NCBI GenBank assembly: GCA_037013685.1
Contig: CM072919.1
Span: 30,362,255-30,426,254 of the forward strand
Length of the DNA: 64,000 bases
Source: Acridotheres tristis
Taxonomy: Eukaryota > Chordata > Aves > Passeriformes > Sturnidae
Direction: 5' to 3'
Positions 38,520 through 51,800 of this stretch are shown here, one piece after another (the first letter of the stretch is position 1; the number at the start of each line of letters is the position of its first letter). Both the position numbers and the translations under genes were made by a program. The notes beneath the pieces were generated by a model. The model was not told the DNA's origin. It ran no database searches and saw only the letters and a program-made list of their open reading frames with translations.

Positions 38520-38990
38520 TAATCTCTGGCTGGGTTCAGTGAGGGGAGCCCATAGTCCCCAGATTAATCTGCTGACCTTCCAGCAAAGGACTGCACATCA
38601 TCCACAATGTTGCTGTAAAAGACAGTGTAAAACATCCCCCTCACAGGGAAGGTGCTTTGATGTTCCCACGTATAGCTGAACATATGTTTGGCCCCTTGAA
38701 CTCTATATTTCACAGAACCTCCACCACAGAGAAGCCCAGGGTGAACAGGACAAATAGGATGCTTCTGGATCCACAGGGTAGTGCCTGCCTGTCCACTTAA
38801 TTTGTCTTTCTCTCACTTTCTTTTTCTCTCTGATCTTCCCTTTCCTATTTCTATCTCTCTTTACGTCATAATTACTGTAAAATAAAATCTGTACTTTGAC
38901 TTTGATATGTGGTCTTCTTTGCACCCTAATTTGGGCAAAGGCATCTCTCTGATAATCATAATATTGAGATCATAACTATTTTCCTCTAGT
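38520..38990 (+). mobile_element. LTR-like fragment, probable avian ERV LTR 3' half
   Basis: A CTTCTGGATCCACAGGGTAG segment, then a CT-rich run (about 38800-38860), then a TACTGTAAAATAAAATCTG segment with AATAAA at 38881-38886, then a TTTGACTTTGATATGTGGTC and GGGCAAAGGCATCTCTCTG segment. I recognise this series as the R/U5 end of an avian ERV LTR. The 5' boundary is a guess and no target-site duplication was found. The minus-strand frames crossing it are not genes. Confidence 0.5.
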
Positions 38991-41694
38991 CGTTGCACAT
39001 TGCTGTTCTGTGCCCCAAAGTGCTTTTGAAAACAATACAGTTCTCCCTGTGGGAAGTGGGTGGTTCTTTGTGTATGAGCTCTTGGAAACTTTGCCACAGC
39101 TGCCCCTTGAAGGAAGCTGTGTAAGAGCTTTTGGGGACAATAGCTCTTCTGAGTCGCCTGTGTAAAGAAAATATTTTGTTGATCTCCCTAGAAAAAATTC
39201 TTATTAACCCTAAATTCCTGGGGTGAAGTTGGCATGAAAAGACTTGGGATAATGAGAAATTGGTTATGCAAAAATCTGAAGATGAGACAATGCTATCTTT
39301 ACAAGATTTGTGAAGGCTTGCTCCTTCTGTTAAATGAGTAAAAAAAAAAAAAAAAGGCTGGAGGAAGAGGCACTGCTTGCTGCAAAATGTGATCATGTCC
39401 AAAAGCTTCCGGCAGATTTTTAGAATGTGGTGAGAGAGAGAATTTTACAGGAAGAATTGTAGGATTAAAACCCATAAAGCACTTCTGAAACAGGGTAAAG
39501 CAATTCAGACCTTTTGTTGTGCTCAGTGGAGGAGTTGAGACTAGATGAACAAGTCTCTTGTTCTGATAAAGAGCAAAACATAGCATTTGTGTTGACATCT
39601 GATGATGAGGAAGTAGCGTGTCAACCCTTAATTAAAACTGAAACCACAAATGACTGCCTGGGTTACCAAACTGCTACTAAAACAGTGCTGTGTATAGCTT
39701 CCAAGATCAAAATCTGATCATAAATCAGTCAAGATTGAAATCCAGTCAATGTTAAGGATGCCAGACAGCAAAGAGTTAAAATCACTGGAGTAAGTGAAGC
39801 AAGGGTTATTTGCCATACTGATAAGGTTAATTCATAGCTCCAGGGTGAGAACTAAAAGTGTGCTAACAACCCTAAAAGAAACCCAGTTCAAGCAGTTAAA
39901 ACATTCCCTAACTTACAAACTGCAGTGCTTGTAGAATTTTTATGGTCAGCATCACTCCCTCCAGACATGAAATTAAGCAGAGAAGACCCCCCGAATATAT
40001 AGGGAAAACAACAAGCACTTCATGTAATAGAAGTTGAAACTACACCTAAGAGATATCAAGTTCACACAGTTAAAAAACTTGATTCACTAAGGAGTAATGT
40101 GTCAGGAAGTTTGTATTGTTTTCTGGGAGTGCCAGCACCCCATCACTGGAGATCAAAGGCAGAGAGGTGAAACTGTCAGCAGATTTACAAGAAAAGGCTC
40201 ACAGAGAACTATGAAGATGTAATAATTTTTGTCTTAGGCCCTTTTAGCTTTTTGATTACTTTTGAGATATATACAAGTGTGACAGCATTTCAAAACGAAG
40301 TTGCTGCTTTAGTAGAATTATATCAGACAATAAATTTTTCCTTCCTTTTAATAATTGGTCTATATTTGGCAAAAATTTTCACTTTTCTTTATATAGGAAC
40401 CTGGCAACAAATGAAATGTGTGGGACCAACAGAACTTTCAATTGCTACCATAATTGCTCATACTATTAATGTTGGTGATTTGTTTGTGTTTTCATGACAA
40501 CTGTCTTATTAGGAGACTAAATATTAGTCATACTATTTTATGGATTGTTTTATTTTTCTATGTTTATTTTGTCTCTTTATCTAACAATAAAAAGATATGG
40601 GAAAAGGTTTTACTTTTTTCTTGTGGTTGTATATTTTGCCTCAATCAAATTTAGCCTGGGAGTTGGTACAAGTATATGTGCATATTTGGTATCATACAAA
40701 TATGTGTTAATTTTCCCAGTTATGCCTCTGCAGGCTTTAGATTGTTTTATGGTTTCACTAAATTTATTAGAGATATTAACGAATTAACTAAATAATCTTA
40801 AGAAAACAGAAAAAAATATTAAATGGGAAAATGTTGAGTCCCTGTTCCTATACCAGGACAGACTGCAAATACAACAAGGTTAAAATACAGAAAAAGCCTT
40901 TTAGCAGCTCTGAAGCAAATCTTCCTATAACCATTTCTTTGAACCAAATATGTTATTGATCATTAGACGTTACAAAGTAAATCACAGACTTGTATTCCCA
41001 CCTGAGCTTCTCTATGTACTATTGGGTTTCTTACCATATCTCCTAAGAAGATATTTAACTTTACCTCACTTCTTTTATTTATGTTAATTAATATGGTAAC
41101 TATAATACGTTCTGCACTACACATGCACGGCAGCAGTTAAAGAAAAAGAAAGACGAAGCTACACGGGAAAATACAACTCAATTTGAAAAGGAATTAATTT
41201 CACTTATCACTCCTCAACAATAAAGCTAGAGTTTTTGGTTTTGCGTCAGGATTAAATTACAATGGACCTGAACTTTATCAGCTGCACAATAGAGTAAGGG
41301 TTTGATGTAAAGATGTGTTGGCATAAGAATTTTTTGTATGCGTTTTGGATTTGAATCCAGTGATTTTATTAGTCTGTAAAGTACAAGACTAGTTGATTAC
41401 TAGACAAAATACATTGTCATAACCGATAGAATAATTATTTAATGTATTTAATGCAGGCAAAGCTAGACTCCACTCTCAGCTGTCTTTCTAGAAGCCTGGT
41501 CATGTTTTTTATTCTTCAAAACCACTTTTCCTGTTTTGAGTTGCTCTTGTACTTTTATTAAAACAGGCTTTCTACATTAAAACAAATATGACAACAGGGA
41601 TATTTTTATTACTGTCTTCATTGTGAGGTATCTGTACCTGACTGAAAAGTTTTAAGGGGACAATTTAAAACATAGGTAACATCTACAACTCTTG
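38991..41694. other. Unassigned stretch after an LTR-like fragment
   Basis: If the preceding fragment is a 5' LTR, this stretch could hold remains of proviral interior, but I see no recognisable gag, protease, reverse transcriptase, integrase or envelope motif. Plus-strand frames at 39514-39717 and 40252-40497 (the latter with hydrophobic stretches) have no identifiable domain. An A run lies at 39341-39355. Confidence 0.4.
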
Positions 41695-41972
41695 CCTTCC
41701 AGTACTTAAATGGAGCCTACAGAAAAGCAAGACAGGTAGTAATAGGATGAGGGGGGAATGGTTTTAAATTGAAAGAGGGCAGATTCAGATTCGTTATAAA
41801 GATGCGATTTTTCACTCTAAGAGTGCTGAGATATTGGGACAAATTGTCTAGAGAAGCTGTGAGTGCCCCTTCCCTGAAAGTCTTAAGGCCAGGCTGGATG
41901 CAGCTCTTTACAATCCCGTCTAGTGGAAGGTGTCCCTTCCAACCCAAACAGTTCTATGATTTTAGGATTCTG
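41695..41972 (+). mobile_element. CR1 LINE, 3' fragment
   Basis: Starts AGTACTTAAATGGAGCCTAC, continues through GGCCAGGCTGGATGCAGCTC and GTGGAAGGTGTCCCTTCCAA, and ends with GTTCTATGATTTTAGGATTC, a decayed version of the CR1 terminal repeats. It is the 3' untranslated part of a 5'-truncated CR1 on the plus strand. The short frames on both strands are repeat read-through. Confidence 0.8.
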
Positions 41973-42239
41973 CAATCTTACAAATACTAAATCTTTGCAA
42001 TCTACTTCTGAGAATTTATGAACTTTTAGTTTGCTTAAGGTGTTGCTTTAGTATTTTCTGCTTTTCAAAAATATTCAGCAGAGATAAACAGAAAAATGAA
42101 TCATTAACTTCAAACTATAGCCTGACTGTGCAGGATGTAGAACCTGGATGTGCTTAGTGTGAAAAGATACAGAATACAGATAGGGTTAGCATAACAGATT
42201 TTTCAGTAGTTTATTTATTTATTTTACTTTCTTTCCTTC

Positions 42240-42257
42240 TTTTTTTTTTTTTTTTTT
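42240..42257. repeat. Poly(T) tract
   Basis: Eighteen T in a row after a CTTTCTTTCCTTC lead-in. No retroposon body was recognised on its other side. Confidence 0.85.
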
Positions 42258-44804
42258 GAGCCAAAATTTCAACACAGTTCAGTCACTTAAAGGCTGTCTG
42301 TCTAAACAGATTTACTGTCTTTGAAACACATTCTCTGATGGCTATATAATTTTCCTTATTATAAATAATCCAGAATCCATGAAAATAGCATTTTATGAAA
42401 CAAGTATGACATCAAGTAGGACTTATGTACAATCCAGCTGTCCATTCTCAGTCAGAGATGCAGTGAACAAATGGAGTTCTTAATGACCCTGAGAGTCTTA
42501 TGAAGTCCTCAGCTGGCTTCTGTTCTTTGAACAGAGGTTCCACCTCCTGAGAATATGTGCATAAAAAAGAAAGATGCAACCTCCCTGTCTTACCTTGTAA
42601 TAATGAGTGCCCTAGGGGATAAAACACAAGCAGCTGCTACTTCAGTGTGCTTGAAGTTCAGCAGGTTGTGAAGTCTCATTCAGTTGCTGCATCTGCCTTT
42701 AACTCTGCAAAAGGCTGAACTTTCTTAAAATGGAGAAAACAAGGTCTTGGTCCTACCGCTAGTTCCTTTTAAACTAGATTCTCAACCTATCTCAGGTTAA
42801 AAAAATATCTTTCAGGCTCCTTTTTCTCTGAACTAAATCATAATGCTACTTTTGAGTTCAACATTCTGTAAAACATATCTTAGGTTTTTTTCACCTGGAT
42901 TCTCACCACATTAAAAATTCTTTCAAACAGTTTTCTTTTTACAGACCAAGCCAGTGAATAAATAATGGATTTACCTAGAATATAAGATATTTGTTCTAAA
43001 TAACTTCCAATGTGCATGTAAATATTAAATGTTTATTTATTTCCTTTAAGAGCTGCAAGGCCAACAACCTAATGATTTCAGTTCCAGTTCTGCCTTCATA
43101 ATACACAGGAAAAAAGAGTTCCTTACTTTGGAAAGGTTTAAAAAAAAAAGTCTTTATTTTTTACAGTATTATCTCTGATGCCAAAGAATTCCAACTGCTT
43201 TTTCTTCACATTTATAGCCAAACTTCCCCACTACCTGTGCTGAAGCAATATGCTTGAGAATTGGCCATCACATATTGCAATTTACTCTGAACAGGTCCAA
43301 ACTTTCCATAGAAACTAGAGAATAACACCTAGCAAAGCGTAAATTGCTGACAAAACACAGAAAACAAATGGCTGTGGGAATGTATAAAGAACATATTGGA
43401 GGCAGAGTACAAAGTGTTTTCAAGAAATGAAAAGTCAATCCTTAATGCTACATATTATACCCAAGTCTCTTCTTTAAAAGCTTACATTTTAGTATCACGG
43501 GTTTTTTGTGTATTTTCATACTCAAATTCAAATGGATGTGCTACTCAATGAAAAAAAACAAACCACATTACAGGAGAAGAGTAAAAGACTGAAGAATACT
43601 TCTTAGGAATTGCTTTCTCTCTGCAGATTAACTTCGTGCTGAAGCTGAAAGAAAAAAGTCGTGTTTAATATGCTTCTGCTCCCAGAAGGTTTTTGATATT
43701 GATTTAAGAGGAATTTAAGTAAATGTAAAAGCAAAGAGGAAAAATTAAAATAGAACATCTGATTTACTTTTACATTCCACGTGGGCACTAGTTCAATTCT
43801 GTAAATGTCAATGGAGCTATAATGAGACAAAATTGGAGTAATGAATTGTTGTATCTGATCTCTCAAAACATATTACATAAGAATTATACAGCAACAACAT
43901 ATATACAATATATAACATGTTATACATCATAATATATTGTCTCTTTAAAAAAATTACTTCTGTGGATGTTTTCATTACATGTTTGTGGTGTTTTGAAGCA
44001 GAGTTGCCAGATAGACCAGATAGTCTCTCTTTACTGTCAAATGTATTTGATCTTCAGTTTTCCACACTGGTGAAGACACTGACCCATCATATTTTGACAG
44101 CAAAAAACAATGTGATGCAATTCCTTGTCTTCACTGAGATTAGAGGTCTTCATCCACAGCTACTTGTTATTGTCAGATTGGTAACTTTCACAAACTGTAA
44201 CACATATTGCCATAATTCACAATATATTGCTAGCATTAACTAGAAAAAAGGTTCCAGAAAAGAGTTTGGTGAGTTTGGAAATAAGACAATTACCATACCA
44301 TGTTAAAAGAAGTTATTCTCTAAACAGCCTAACAGCCAAGAAATTTGACTCAGTTTATCAGAGATTGTAGTGGCTCGACAAAAGAGATCTACAGTACAGG
44401 AATTTTGATTTTCATGTCTTTTGATCATTGTCTCACCCTTTGGAAGAGAAAATTCTCAGTAATACAGAGTAATGAACCCCTTTATACATCAACAGTCACA
44501 GTTCACTCCTCTATGTCAAATAATTTGTTAAGAAAAATCCCATGACTATATCAGCAAGGGAGGCAGGAGTTCTGGCACAATGGGCTTGGTGCAATTGGCA
44601 TTCTGGCAGAGTCCCCTACCCCACAAAAAATGATCAAGATATGTGGATTACAGCTGACGTCCAAACTATAGTGCCAGATAATGTCCAAAAAAGTGCAGCT
44701 GTAGAAACCATTTGAAGTCACCATAGATAACCAGCTGAGAACTCCTACTGTAATGCTATTACACAAAAAAGCTTAGCACAGTGTTTGATTGTTTAATATG
44801 GGAC

Positions 44805-44905
44805 ACTTGTATGATATATATGTTATATATATACGATTTATGAATTATATATGATATATATGATTTGTGATTTATATATGATTTATTAATGCTTTATATT
44901 ATTTC
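44805..44905. repeat. Degenerate AT-rich repeat
   Basis: Irregular repeats of GATTTATGAATTATATATGA-like units, including GATATATATGATTTGTG and ATATATGATTTATTAATG variants. Confidence 0.65.
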
Positions 44906-46891
44906 TGAATATGATTTATGAATGTTTGATTCCCTCTTTTTGTCTTCATTTTACAAAAACACTGAGAAATATAAAATAATCCAAATAAACTCTATAATTT
45001 TTGTTAGCTTAAAACTTGTCGATTTCAAGTTTATTTTTTCAGAAATTAGCAGCATATTTAGACTATAACTAATCTTGATGTTATAGATTGCAGTTGCAGT
45101 CCAAGTAGTCTAGAAATAGCCAATAAAGATATTCCTGCAGATCCAGAATATTTTCTGCTAGTAGAACCAGTAGAAAATTTCTACCACTAGAAATTTCTGC
45201 AAGTCCATTTTCTATTTTCTGAAAGGGAGGCTAGAGAAACTTGTTAGTACCAATGGAATGTTAACACAAATTGAAGGTGCACCTCACTGGTGGGTGTTGA
45301 ATTTCATGTTGGACTGAACAAGTGAATATTGATATGCCACCACCACCAATTCTTCTTAACAGAGAATTGGGAATATAATTTTGCAGTAGGTGTTGTTACA
45401 GAAACACTGTAACAAGAACAGCTAAAGTAGATCATCAATAATAGTATTATGCAGGTAATTAACCTTTTGTTTTAACCCTAATTTGGAAGTAAATTTTTAG
45501 GTTAGATGACATCCATCAAACTAAAGTTTTCTTTAATGTGAAGACAAAATTATAAAGCAGTGCAAAAGACCACTTAAGGATCTGAAAGGCACACCCCATG
45601 AAGGTTAAAAATAGAACTAAAGTCAATAAATTCACAGCCAGCTGTATCATAAAATTTCACTTACTAAAGAGAAACAAACAGTCCTATTTTCAGGTTGGGC
45701 AGTCAAAACCATCAAGTAGTCAATACTATCTCTCTTGCCCTCACTCAGAACTTGTAAAAGCTTTCTTTAAGATGTAACATGTATTTTATCTTTCTGCCCT
45801 AGCCTATAATAGAAACTATTCTTCAAATACCCATATTCTTCTCCACAATGTATTTTTCCTATGCTAAACATTCATATATTTCCCAAAGAAAAATGCTGGA
45901 TTCCCCTTCCCAGGTGCTGTAGAATCTAAAAATACAATGTCACATCTCAGGCCAAAAAGATTTCCAGCTTAAGAAGCCTTTGATGCATGCTGTTTGCTAA
46001 TCAGTGTGTCATAAAACGCTGTTAAACAACACTATCACGGCGTGCTAAGCTGGAGGTCTAGAACTCTGCTCAGATACTGATATGTAGCTGCTAAAAGACA
46101 AAGCTGTCAATTCTTCCAACAACAGACTAAAATATTATTTTTGTGCTATCAACAAGAACGCATCGTTGGTAAAACCAAATCGAATATGAAATTACATTTG
46201 CAAAACCTATTAAATTATTTTAGCAAAGCTGTATGAATTAAGGGATTTTTTAAGCAATAAAGAAACAGTAATTCAGACTTTTAAGAAGGAGCTAACTTTG
46301 ATAGCTCTTGCTTCCTTTTGATGCTGCTTAACTAACATTCCTGTAAATCTCTATTGGATGCCTAAAAACAGCAGCAATACCTTAAGTTGCAATCAGATCA
46401 GACAGATGCGCACTCAAGTAAAAGACATAGCACCTTGCTATTAAAAATTACAGAAATATATATAATACCTCACATTCATGTCCTTATTCCTTACATATTG
46501 TAGCTAATCTTAAGAATATATAACTTTGGAATGAAATCTTTGAATTAAACAGGGAATGAGGAATTGTCCCTTCACAGAACCATGTGTAGATTTTTAATAG
46601 CATTGAATACTCTTTGGTATCAGGTGCCTGTTGTAACATGAAGAATTTTAGCAAAAATAAACAAATTGTTACTCATATACAGCCAGTACTCAAATGCTTT
46701 TTGAAGTTTAATTCTTTTAATTCTTACTCCAAATAAAAATAAATTATCTTTTACATAATTGATATCCACTGCCTTTCAACAAAGCCTCGTATTTGAACAG
46801 TGTTCCCAACAGAGCTGTTTAGCAAAAATGAATTGAAGCAAGCAGAGTTACCTTTACCATCTGCTATTTGACATCTACCCTCATCTGTCAT

Positions 46892-47402
46892 TTTCCCCTC
46901 ATTCCTCACAATATAAAAAGGATGTAAAACTAACAGAGAGGGTCCAAAGGAGAGTAACAAAGATGGTGGAGAAAGATCTTGAGGGGAAGTCATATGAGGA
47001 GTGGCTGAGGTCGCTTGGTCTGTTCAGCCTGGAGGAGACTGAGGACAGACCTCACTGCAGTTACAGCTCCCTTGTGAGGGGAAGAGGAGGGGTAGGCACT
47101 GATCTCTGCTCTAGGGTGACAATGACAGCACCCAGGGGAATGGTCTGAAGTTGCATCAGGGGAGGTTTAGGCTGGCTATCAGGAGAAGGTTCTTCACCCA
47201 GAGGGTGGTTGGACACTGGAATAGGGTCCCCAGGGAAGTGGTCACAGCACCAACCCTGACAGAGCTCAAGAAGTGTTTGGACAATGCTCTCAGGTACATG
47301 GTGTGACTATTGATGTGTCCTGCTCAGGGACAGGGGTGGGACTTCAATGATCCTTGTGGGTGCCTTTCATCTTAGGATATTCAATCATTTTATGATTCTA
47401 TT
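46892..47402 (+). mobile_element. CR1 LINE fragment with ORF2 C-terminal remnant
   Basis: The plus strand encodes a block matching the ORF2 C-terminus: KDVKLTERVQRRVTKMVEKD, then GKSYEEWLRSLGLFSLEE, after which the frame decays (stop near 47146). The 3' untranslated part follows, with GGGGAGGTTTAGGCTGGCTA and a TTCTTCACCCAGAGGGTGGT segment, ending in the terminal repeats ATTTTATGATTCTATT. The RT catalytic domain is absent by 5' truncation. It faces a minus-strand CR1 that starts about 190 bases further right. Confidence 0.85.
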
Positions 47403-47589
47403 AAAATCAAGGACTTTTAAAATATTCATTCTTAATTAGTGTTACGTAATTATGAATAATTTAATATGAATCTATTAATAGATTTGGCCAAGAAAAACGA
47501 GCTGCTCTTCATTGTGCAGCTCAACAAATGCTTATCATTATTTTTAAAACAAGACAGTAATATTGATCATTACTTTACCTAAGAATTCA

Positions 47590-47905
47590 TAGAATTTGTT
47601 GAACTCAGAGGAAGGTGCAGTCTGCTACGAGTTACTTCTCAGTCTCCTGTTTTCCCAACTGAACAAGCCAAGTGATCTCACCCGTTCCTCATATACCTTC
47701 CCTTCTAGAACCCTTTATAATCTTTGTAGCCCTCCTCTGGACACTTTCTGATAGCTTTATATCTGTCTTGTATTTGTGGCGACCAAAAATGCACACAGGT
47801 CTTGAGGTAAGTCTGCACCAGCACAGAGAAAAGCAAGACAATTCCCTCCTTTGATCAGCTTTTTGAAGTTTGCTGACAAAGGAAGACTCCTGCCATTGCA
47901 TTTAC
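47590..47905 (-). mobile_element. CR1 LINE fragment, opposite orientation
   Basis: The minus strand encodes RPVCIFGRHKYKTDI and ESVQRRATKIIKG, matching the CR1 ORF2 C-terminal block (HYKKDIEVLE/VQRRATKM type), with a stop after RREGI. The left edge, TCATAGAATTTGTTGAA, may be the decayed 3' tail with most of the 3' untranslated part deleted. Together with the plus-strand copy ending at 47402 it forms a tail-to-tail pair. Confidence 0.75.
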
Positions 47906-49457
47906 AGAAGGGCCAATGCTCCTGCAATTGTGTCTAAGAGCTTCTGTTTCCCAGAGCTAAGCATTTCTACCAGGCTGAAAAGAAATCCATCTTAAAATAA
48001 ATTCCATCTAGGGGAATGTATGCATTTCTTTATAACTGCAATGCAGATTCACTGCATCTCCATGGTACTATTCTCAGGATAATGGAAAATTATTGTTGAA
48101 AAAATAGACCAGAAAAATAGAAGTGTTATTCTACTGAACTATTTCAAGTTATTCAGAAAAAAGTTTAAGAGGCAAGAATGAATAGAGCCGCAGTAGGATG
48201 AGTGTACCTCTGCTAACAGTATTTAAGCTCTTTACTTTCAATATCTGATAAGAATGTCAACAAAATAACAACACTCTTCAGCAAAAAAAAATCCTTAATT
48301 TTCAAAATAAGATGTCTCATCATGCAGTATTTGAAAATTTTGTGTGAAAGTTTTAGCTTATCCAATATAGCTTGGGAGATTTTCCACTAAAATATTGTTC
48401 ATAAAAGATGTCATTAAATTGTATTATGAAATCTAATTTATTTTAAATAATTTGTATTGTTATTCCTTAGAGTTTAAATAGTGAGGTTCTAAAATTTTGC
48501 TTTCTCTTTTTTTCATCTTGAACATTCATATCACATTGTCTTTTCAAAAACAAACAAACAAAAATAGAACAATAATAGGAAAAAAAATTGTTTTTTATGT
48601 AACTTTCTATATGTAATTGGGTTTGTTGTTGTGGAAAAAGGTTTTCTAATAATGAAATTAACAGATTTTTTTGCGGAGGAAATGTAAAATGTTCTTCTAT
48701 ATATGACAATGTTTTGGGGATTTGTTTTTTGTTTTGTTTTTTTTCAAATGCTCCATTTTCTACATGTTCAAGATGTATACCATAGAGCAGGTTATAAATC
48801 ATACTTTTCTTTCACCCAAGACATGAAAGTGTGCTTTGAATGTAAATTATGTATTTTTCATTTGAACTGAAGATTTCCTTTTTGTTTTTTCTTTAATTTC
48901 AAACAAAACATAAGTGGGTTTTATGAGTTCTGAAAAAATTCTTTGAAAAAATGCTGCAGTCTAGAGGAAACATTTTTTTTTACTTTTGAGTGACTTACTG
49001 AATAGTAAATAGCTTTTCTGAAAATACCTTTCTTCAGTCACAGAGTCTAGTGTGAAAAGAAAGCTTTATGACACAAGCTTTCAATCTCAGATTTGTTTCT
49101 GAAGGAATACTCACATCACATCCTAGCAATCCATTTCCTTACCAAAGGGCAAGCAATTCTTATTCTTGATTGTGTTTGAGATATCTCAATTAAAAAATGA
49201 GCCAGCTAGCCTCCTGAAGGGAATGAATATCACCAACATTTCCTCTCTTCCATTCATAAGTATGTAGAGCTGCTCCACTTATATAGAGAACTCATGAAAT
49301 CTTGTAAAAATTGTCCATGGAAGGACAGAGCTTTCAAGTTAGCAGTCAAGCTTAAGACAGAGAAGGTATGACACGTCATCCATTCCAAAATCTTACTGAT
49401 TCTGAAGTCATCCTACTACATTGAGTGTTTTCCTAAGTTGAGATATTATTATTGTTA

Positions 49458-49507
<50 letters not shown>

Positions 49508-51589
49508 TCTATTCCCAAGGGAAGAAGAAAGCTTTTAATTATATCATAAATTTGCTTGTATTTCCTGGAGCTGAAATTTCACATTATACTTCTCAGATGC
49601 TCCTACTACAATTAAGCATCATGTGATCTGAATGATATAATAAAATAATGAGATCATATATCTTATGTACAGACTATGCATCACAGAGGACTTTACCATT
49701 GCCCTCATGCTGCTTGTAGCAGCCCTTATGCTGACTGCTTATCAACTTTGCACAGCACAGTCTCAAGCAAAACAAAGGATGCATTTACTGACTAATTTCA
49801 CTAATACAAACCTTATGGGACAAAAATGCTACTCTGAAGAATACAGATAAGAGAATATTTTCTTTGTTTATTTGTTCTGGTGATTTAGACTGAAGAAATG
49901 AAAGCAAGATCCTTCCTGTGCTTTGAAAAGTGAAAGAGGAACAGTATTTATAGGTTCATGTTTTCAGTTAGAGAACAATCAGATTTTCCTAAAGCATAGC
50001 TTAATTGACAGCTATGCTTATCCTCTGTCTGAATCCCTTAATGAAATCAAACATATTACAATTATTATTTTTTTTTTCTGAGACATCTTTATCTGGTAAA
50101 TCCAGTAGTCATTTTCACTACCAGAAAAATTCTATACTGAAAAATATTCAAAATTGTATGGACTAGTTAGGATGGATGTAATGTTTTCTCCCAAATGTAG
50201 ATGTCTAACACCCTTTAAATTTTCTAGGATATCCAATATCAGAAGAATCTTCCAGAATTGCATTATTAATCTTCCATAGGCCATGAACCTTGACTACTGT
50301 ACAGTTGTCTCAAATACCCTGACACATATAAAAATTGTACTAAGCTATGTTTTGGTGAACTGAACTGCATCTTAAATGGCACCACAAAATATTCCAAACA
50401 TGCAAGAAGTGGTGAAGAAAAGATATCCAAATAACTCAGAAATGTTGTTTATTTCAGAAAGGTTTGTCAAAAAGAAATTCTTACTTTTTTACTGCCAAAA
50501 TTTATTACATATAAATCAGGTTTCTATCTCTACTCTTCCATCAAGCCACCAAAATTAAGTGCACATTTTTGTAGGTTGGAGGGGCATATTTGAATTGACT
50601 GTATTGGATCTCTATTGAAATAATGTAATAGGCAAAATAGAAGAGAGCGAGTAATAGTGTAAAACTGAGAGCCAGATGCATAATAAGTCATGAGAGAGGC
50701 CATTTCTTGTGAATGTTATTGTTTAGATGCACTGTTTGTATTCTTTCACATGCCAAAATGTATCAATTTTTAGTAGCAAAACTGCTTTTCCAAAAAAAAT
50801 TCCATAATCTTGATGTAATTTTCTGAAGTATATTGAAAATTTTCCTCAGAGTCATGTCGCATGGAAATACACAGCTGTATGGGATTTTATTTCTATGTGA
50901 CTCTGGCAGCCAAATGCACAGCATAAATTCTTTTTATTTGCAGGCTTCAAAGAAAGAAAATATTCCTTGTAGAACAGCCTAAAACGGGTTTGGGTTAACA
51001 TTTTTCCCCTGATAGCTAAAGAAAACAGAAAAAATAAAGGAAGAATGACTGTTTCAAGTTTTTAGTCAGATTTTGCAGTCTCTAAAATATGCTTTTCCAA
51101 AGCTAGCTATTGTCCCAATCCAAACAATTTTACATTTTATAATTCATGAGCAAATCTCAGCTATCCCAAAAAGAAATTTTACTACTACTTTTTCAACATG
51201 TGGTGTCCTTTATCTCTGAGAAAAGGACAAGATCTGTAATTAACTCCAGTCTACAAGCTTTCCCCATTCATCTTTTTCATTGAATTTCTGAAATCTGTGG
51301 GGAAAAAAAGGAAAAATTTTTATCAGGGATTGACAGATGTTATAAAACGTTTTGTAACTTCCACTTGTGTTGTAAGAATGCATCAATATACAGTCACTTC
51401 AACCACTATATTTTACATATATTTGATATTCAAACTCTTGCTCTTGCCTCTTATTTTGCCTTCATGTACATTTCAGGAGAAAATATACATTAATGAATTA
51501 TCTGTATAATCCATCAGTTTCACATCTTGGTTATTTTGAACAAATATTTTAAACAAAAATATAAATTCAGCCCCTAAGTTAGATTTTTA
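47906..51589. other. No recognised feature apart from a trinucleotide repeat
   Basis: About 3.7 kb of AT-rich DNA with one (TTA)n array. No transposon or exon recognised. The frame across the repeat encodes a tyrosine run and is an artefact. Confidence 0.55.
49443..49507. repeat. (TTA)n microsatellite
   Basis: About twenty ATT/TTA units with two G interruptions near the left edge (TTATTGTTATTGTTATTATT). Confidence 0.95.
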
Positions 51590-51800
51590 TAGAATCCTAG
51601 AATCATTAGTTTGGAAGAGACTTTTAGGATCCATGAGTCAGCTATAAGCCTAACACTTTCAAGTCTGCCACTAAACAATGTCCCTGCATGCCACATGTGT
51701 GTGTGTGTCCTCTAAGTATCTCCAGGGATGGTAGTTCAGCCTGAGCAACCACTTCCAATGCTCAATAACCTTTTGGTGTTAAGAAATTCAGGTTCCTCTG
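51590..51800 (-). mobile_element. CR1 LINE, 3' terminal fragment
   Basis: Begins ATAGAATCCTAGAATCATTA, the reverse complement of the CR1 tail, followed by TTTGGAAGAGACTTTTAGGA and, further on, CTCCAGGGATGGTAGTTCAG and CAATGCTCAATAACCTTTTG. This is the 3' untranslated part of a minus-strand, 5'-truncated CR1. A short (TG)n lies inside it near 51697-51707. Confidence 0.75.

Larger units (their letters stand above)
41973..46891. other. No recognised feature apart from simple repeats
   Basis: About 4.9 kb of AT-rich DNA. It includes a T run at 42240-42257, a 14-bp perfect palindrome TATAACATGTTATA at 43911-43924 and an AT-rich degenerate repeat at 44805-44905. No transposon or exon recognised; the longest frame is about 108 codons (43917-44243) without a known domain. 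Confidence 0.55.

Noticed and set aside
40252..40787. Overlapping hydrophobic frames suggestive of membrane proteins
   Set aside because: T-rich DNA commonly yields phenylalanine-, leucine- and isoleucine-rich chance frames; no family features seen.
43911..43924. Perfect 14-bp palindrome TATAACATGTTATA
   Set aside because: Expected by chance in tens of kilobases of A/T-rich sequence; no associated repeat or gene.
49438..49626. Tyrosine-run frame
   Set aside because: Translation of the (TTA)n microsatellite.
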